64,000 nt of DNA, taken from Mycobacterium sp. 155. GTDB lineage: Bacteria; Actinomycetota; Actinomycetes; Mycobacteriales; Mycobacteriaceae. The position numbers and the translations under genes were made by a program. Shown here piece after piece: positions 60,850-64,000 of this stretch. Position 1 is the stretch's first letter. Each line of letters opens with the position of its first letter. The notes below the pieces were generated by a model. That model ran no database searches. It saw only the letters and a program-made list of their open reading frames with translations, and was not told the origin of the DNA. Location of the stretch: contig NZ_KB892705.1 in assembly GCF_000373905.1 (NCBI RefSeq), forward strand, positions 1,815,909-1,879,908, read 5' to 3'.

Positions 60850-62247
60850 TCAGAACGGCGTCTCGCCGGTCTCCGAATGAATGATCGGCAACCGCAACAG
60901 CAAACGCGCGCCACCAAGCGGACTGGCCTCCAACGACGCTGTCCCACCGTGTAATTCGGCCTGCTGAGCCACTAGCGCCAGTCCCAGGCCCGAACCCGAG
61001 CGCGACGCCGTCGTCCCGCGGGCGAAGCGCTCGAACACCTCGGCGCGTTCGGCCTCGGGCACCCCGGATCCGTTGTCGTCGACCACGATCTGCACATCGT
61101 CGGCCGAACGTACTGCACTGAGCCGGATCTCGGTGGCGCCGCCGTGTTTGACGGCGTTGGCGATGGCGTTGTCGATCACCAGCCGCAGCCCGGCGGGCAT
61201 GCCCTGCATCAGCACGGTAGGTGATGGCATCAGGGTCGCGCGCAATCCCGGGTAGACCCGCAGGGCGTCATGTGCTGCACGGTCGAGCAATTCGGTGACA
61301 TCGACGGGTACGAAGTCCTCGACCGTGGTCAACTCCCCTTGCGCAAGCCGTTCGAGCGCCGTGAGGGTGGCCTCGATGCGGCTCTGCGTGCGCATCAAGT
61401 CGCCGATCACTTCCTGGCGCTGCTCGGGAGTCATATCCAGGGTGGACAGCACTTCCAGGTTGGTACGCATGGCCGTCAGCGGGGTCCGCAATTCGTGCGA
61501 CGCGACAGCGGCGAAATCCCGGGCGGATTCGAGCGCGGCCTTGGTGCGCTGCTGTTCATCGCCGATGCGGTCGAGCATGCCCTCCACCGCCTCCGCGATC
61601 TCGACCGCTTCCCGCACCCCTCGCACCTGGACCTCGTCCGGCTTGGACTGGGCGCTGATGGCCCGGGCCTGCTGCGCCAACAGCCGGAACGGGTTGATCA
61701 TCACCAGCGAGATCACCCACCCCACCACGACGGTGCCTCCGATGACACCCGCGCAGATCAGGATCACCCGCAGATGCAGCTCGTCGATACGACGCTGGGT
61801 TTCGGCGAGCGGAGCACCCAGGGCGATCGACGCCGGACCCGCGGTAAACGTGCGCACCCGGTATTCCACGCCATCGATCGTGGTATTGGCGTAGCCATTC
61901 TCCAACTGCGGCAACACGATATCGCTGGGCACCGAGACCGTGATCCCACCGATGTGGGCTGTGCGCACCAGTCCCCCGCCATCGGGTACGGACTTGGCGT
62001 CTCCGACCTTTCGGGGGCTGTTCAGCAGCGTGCTCAGATCACCCAGGCTGCTCAGCGAATCCAATCGGCGGTCCAGCTGGCTGTACTGGTCGTTGGTCAC
62101 GCCGATCCACACCCAGGCGCCGAGCGTGAGGACGAGGACCACGACGGAAAGCGCCGCGACGATCACGATGCTGCGCAGCGACAACACCCGCGACACCGGC
62201 CGAAGGATCGGCCGGAGCAGTTGGATCACGCGGTCTTCGAAGTTCAT
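60850..62247 (-). CDS. PrrB-like sensor histidine kinase, orphan
   Basis: The 465-residue kinase has TM1 (about 26-48), an extracytoplasmic domain of about 110 residues, TM2 (about 160-183), HAMP and RDFAAVASHELRTPLTAMRTN (His251), then IDNAIANAVKHGG, DDNGSGVP and GSGLGLALVAQQAELHGG. The catalytic half is very close to PrrB (Rv0902c) of M. tuberculosis. The partner PrrA normally sits immediately upstream, but here a divergent HTH-Clp_N gene is found instead, so the kinase is an orphan paralogue. Confidence 0.92.
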   Translation of the reverse strand: MNFEDRVIQLLRPILRPVSRVLSLRSIVIVAALSVVVLVLTLGAWVWIGVTNDQYSQLDRRLDSLSSLGDLSTLLNSPRKVGDAKSVPDGGGLVRTAHIGGITVSVPSDIVLPQLENGYANTTIDGVEYRVRTFTAGPASIALGAPLAETQRRIDELHLRVILICAGVIGGTVVVGWVISLVMINPFRLLAQQARAISAQSKPDEVQVRGVREAVEIAEAVEGMLDRIGDEQQRTKAALESARDFAAVASHELRTPLTAMRTNLEVLSTLDMTPEQRQEVIGDLMRTQSRIEATLTALERLAQGELTTVEDFVPVDVTELLDRAAHDALRVYPGLRATLMPSPTVLMQGMPAGLRLVIDNAIANAVKHGGATEIRLSAVRSADDVQIVVDDNGSGVPEAERAEVFERFARGTTASRSGSGLGLALVAQQAELHGGTASLEASPLGGARLLLRLPIIHSETGETPF

Positions 62248-62295
62248 CGGCGCTTATCTTGCCCGATCGTCGGCGCGCCGCGCCCAGAGCAGCAT

Positions 62296-62316
62296 GCGTC
62301 AACCCAGGGTTGACGC
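62296..62316. promoter_or_regulatory. Palindrome 1 upstream of HTH-Clp_N gene
   Basis: GCGTCAACCC-A-GGGTTGACGC is perfect over 10-base arms. It lies between the divergent kinase gene and the HTH-Clp_N gene and shares the GTCAAC...GTTGAC core with palindrome 2. Confidence 0.75.
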
Positions 62317-62324
62317 CTTGGGTA

Positions 62325-62343
62325 CGTCAACTTAGAGTTGACG
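62325..62343. promoter_or_regulatory. Palindrome 2 upstream of HTH-Clp_N gene
   Basis: CGTCAACT-TAG-AGTTGACG is perfect over 8-base arms and ends 2 bases before the ATG at 62346. Its centre is 28 bases from that of palindrome 1. Binding here would block transcription or translation start, fitting autorepression by the HTH protein. Confidence 0.75.
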
Positions 62344-62345
62344 CT

Positions 62346-63080
62346 ATGGACGAGCCCGTCAAGATCACCAACCCCGTCCGCCTCGACGACCTCATTCATG
62401 CCATCAAGCAGGTGCATTCGGAACCTCTCGAACAGCTCACCGATGCCGTGATCGCCGCCGACGCCCTGGGCGAGATCTCCGATCACCTCATCGGACACTT
62501 CGTCGACCAAGCCCGGCGTTCCGGTGCTTCATGGACCGAGATCGGCAGCTGCATGGGCGTCACCAAGCAGGCCGCCCAGAAGCGGTTCGTGCCCAAGGTG
62601 CCCGACTTCGATCCGTCCGCGCTCGACCCCAACGCGGGATTCGGCCGGTTCACCCCGCGGGCCCGCAGTGTCGTGGTGGCCGCGCAGAACACCGCCCATG
62701 CAGCCGGTAACGCCGAGATCATCGCCGACCACCTGCTGCTCGCGCTGTTCAGCCAACCCGAGGGAGTGGCCGCCAAACTGCTCGTCGGCCAGGGCATCGA
62801 CGCCGACATTGTCCGCAGCGCTGTCTCCCTGCCGCCACCCGCAGGCGAGCTTCCCGCGCTGATCCCGTTCGCCCCCACCGCAAAAAAGGCCCTCGAGCTG
62901 ACGTTTCGCCAGGCACTTCGACTGGGCCACAACTACATCGGCACCGAACACATCTTGTTAGCGCTGTTCGAGGCGGAGCCCGACGACGGTGCGCTGCACC
63001 GGCTCGGCGTCGACCCACAGCGGTTGGAAGCCGATCTGACCACGGCACTGGAGCCCTACACCCGGCCAGAGCGGGAATGA
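62346..63080 (+). CDS. HTH-Clp_N domain protein
   Basis: The 244-residue protein starts MDEPVKITNPVRLDDLIHAI and has a helix-turn-helix near residues 60-80 (GASWTEIGSCMGVTKQAAQKRF). Two Clp_N repeats follow (FTPRARSVVVAAQNTA...IIADHLLLALF; FAPTAKKALELTFRQAL...IGTEHILLALF), as in the N-terminus of ClpC. There is no AAA+ ATPase domain. It may be a regulator whose Clp_N part binds misfolded protein, arginine-phosphate-like marks or a ligand. Two palindromes stand in its promoter. ATG 62346 is chosen over the frame start at 62259, which runs through the palindromes. Confidence 0.85.
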   Translation: MDEPVKITNPVRLDDLIHAIKQVHSEPLEQLTDAVIAADALGEISDHLIGHFVDQARRSGASWTEIGSCMGVTKQAAQKRFVPKVPDFDPSALDPNAGFGRFTPRARSVVVAAQNTAHAAGNAEIIADHLLLALFSQPEGVAAKLLVGQGIDADIVRSAVSLPPPAGELPALIPFAPTAKKALELTFRQALRLGHNYIGTEHILLALFEAEPDDGALHRLGVDPQRLEADLTTALEPYTRPERE

Positions 63081-63108
63081 AAGAGGGCAAGGATTCGTAG
63101 CACTGAGC

Positions 63109-63534
63109 GTGAAGCTCAACGACGCCGCGCGCGCACTCATCGGATCCGGTGCCGACGCCACCCTCGTCACGCTCAACCCGGACGGCAGCCCGCAGGTCAC
63201 CCTGGTGTGGATGGCGCTGCAGTCCACTCCCGAGGGCGACGAGCTGGTGACCGCACACCTGGCCGAACACAAGAAAGTCCGCAACATCCGCCGTGATCCG
63301 CGGGTCGCGGTGACGATCCTCGACCCGGGACACGTCGGCCAGGTGATGCGTCCGTACCTGGCCGTCAACGGGACGGCCCGCGTCGTCGAGGGCGGCGCGC
63401 CCGAACTGCTCGAGGAGCTGGCCCAGACGCTGGCCGCACCGGACATCGCATTCCCGCCGCCGGATGCCCCGGATGGGTGGCTCACCCGGATCCGCATCGA
63501 CAAGGTCGGCGGCGTGGGCCCCTGGGCTTCCTGA
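63109..63534 (+). CDS. PPOX-class F420-dependent oxidoreductase-like protein
   Basis: The 141-residue split beta-barrel protein has ATLVTLNPDGSPQVTLVWM and HKKVRNIRRDPRVAVTILDPG, the pattern of mycobacterial F420-dependent PPOX/FDOR-B enzymes such as the Rv1155 type. These reduce or bind F420 and related cofactors. GTG 63109 lies 28 bases after the HTH-Clp_N gene, so the two may be co-transcribed. Confidence 0.9.
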   Translation: MKLNDAARALIGSGADATLVTLNPDGSPQVTLVWMALQSTPEGDELVTAHLAEHKKVRNIRRDPRVAVTILDPGHVGQVMRPYLAVNGTARVVEGGAPELLEELAQTLAAPDIAFPPPDAPDGWLTRIRIDKVGGVGPWAS

Positions 63535-63594
63535 CCGGACACGCCGATCGGCGAGGTCGGCCGGACGCTGCGGGTCAACTACGACGCGCGCCGC

Positions 63595-63600
63595 TACCGT
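63595..63600 (+). promoter_or_regulatory. Putative -10 element for leaderless GNAT gene
   Basis: TACCGT ends 7 bases before the ATG at 63608, the same hexamer and nearly the same spacing as before the gene at 20644. No ribosome site is present. Confidence 0.45.
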
Positions 63601-63607
63601 AAACGAG

Positions 63608-64000
63608 ATGACACCCGCCACCGTCGTCGTCGAGCAGGCCCGCCGCGCTGATCTGCCCGAGCTGGCAGCCGTCGCGGCCGCCACGTTCCCGTTGGCCTGT
63701 CCCCCGTCGTCGACACCGGACAACATCGCCGCGTTTATCGCCGAGCACCTCTCCGAACAACGGTTCGGCGAATACCTGGGCGATCCGGAACGAATACTGC
63801 TCGTCGCCCGGGATGATTCCGCACCCGCGAGGAGTGGAGACACCGGGGCAATTGTCGGGTACGCCATGCTGATTCGCGGCGTACCCGATGACGAGGATGT
63901 ACAACGCGCCGTTGCGGTGCGTCCGGCGATCGAACTGTCCAAGATTTATGTGTTGCCCGACCGGCACGGTGCCGGTGCAGCCACCACGCTCATGACCGAG
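63608..64000 (+). CDS. GNAT family acetyltransferase (3' end outside window)
   Basis: The first 131 codons are visible. They read MTPATVVVEQARRADLPELA, continue through GYAMLIRGVP, and reach ELSKIYVLPDRHGAGAATTL, the beta4-alpha3 acetyl-CoA pyrophosphate loop (RxxGxG/A variant RHGAGA) of GNAT enzymes. Substrate is unknown. The gene runs past the window edge. It is probably leaderless from a TACCGT promoter. Confidence 0.85.
   Translation, partial: MTPATVVVEQARRADLPELAAVAAATFPLACPPSSTPDNIAAFIAEHLSEQRFGEYLGDPERILLVARDDSAPARSGDTGAIVGYAMLIRGVPDDEDVQRAVAVRPAIELSKIYVLPDRHGAGAATTLMTE

Overview
The window is chromosomal DNA of a fast-growing mycobacterium (Mycolicibacterium type). Three things indicate this: high GC with many GTG starts, the gene order ppiB-rel-apt-lipoprotein-secF-secD-yajC-gabT-car-ruvBAC-(YebC)-pdxT-tesB-pdxS-(Nudix)-pimA-patA-pgsA-HIT-thrS, which matches the Rv2582 to Rv2614c region of M. 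tuberculosis as I know it, and an MspA-type porin, a family typical of fast growers. The species cannot be named from the sequence alone.

Region 1 (1-32.6 kb) is the conserved core. It carries two tandem cyclophilins, then the stringent-response/purine salvage/Sec block on the minus strand, GABA aminotransferase and carboxylic acid reductase on plus, the Holliday-junction genes ruvCAB, the PLP synthase genes pdxS and pdxT around tesB, and a tightly packed PI-mannoside operon. Lineage-specific insertions here are a 4-TM protein, a DUF1304 protein, an SDR, a Trp/Pro-rich membrane protein and a GT39-like transferase.

Region 2 (32.6-38.6 kb) has glycogen phosphorylase, a small molbindin and the RNA-binding factor Tex, with tandem repeats between glgP and molbindin.

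Region 3 (38.6-46.2 kb) is accessory. It holds a decayed GntR regulator, two paralogous TetR regulators flanking a BetT-like BCCT transporter and an EutQ-like cupin, the N-terminal stub of a trimethylamine-monooxygenase-like FMO, a second cupin, a WhiB3-like protein and an MspA-type porin. It looks like a quaternary-amine uptake/catabolism island that has lost its oxygenase.

Region 4 (46.4-54.1 kb) has a PAP2 phosphatase, an FTR1-type iron permease with a good IdeR box, a His/Asp/Glu-rich single-TM protein, and a two-component locus with one kinase, two OmpR-type regulators and a COG4705-like membrane protein.

Region 5 (54.1-56.8 kb) is a tRNA hot spot (Val-CAC, Gly-GCC, Cys-GCA, Val-GAC) surrounded by wrecked defence-type genes: a MNT/HEPN toxin-antitoxin remnant and a TIR-domain pseudogene.

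Region 6 (56.8-64 kb) returns to intact genes: heme oxygenase behind a palindrome, a class I DAHP synthase with a structured leader, a divergent MFS/GntR pair, a PrrB-like orphan histidine kinase divergent from an HTH-Clp_N protein across two palindromes, an F420-type PPOX protein and a truncated GNAT. I found no CRISPR array, no intact insertion sequence and no rRNA.
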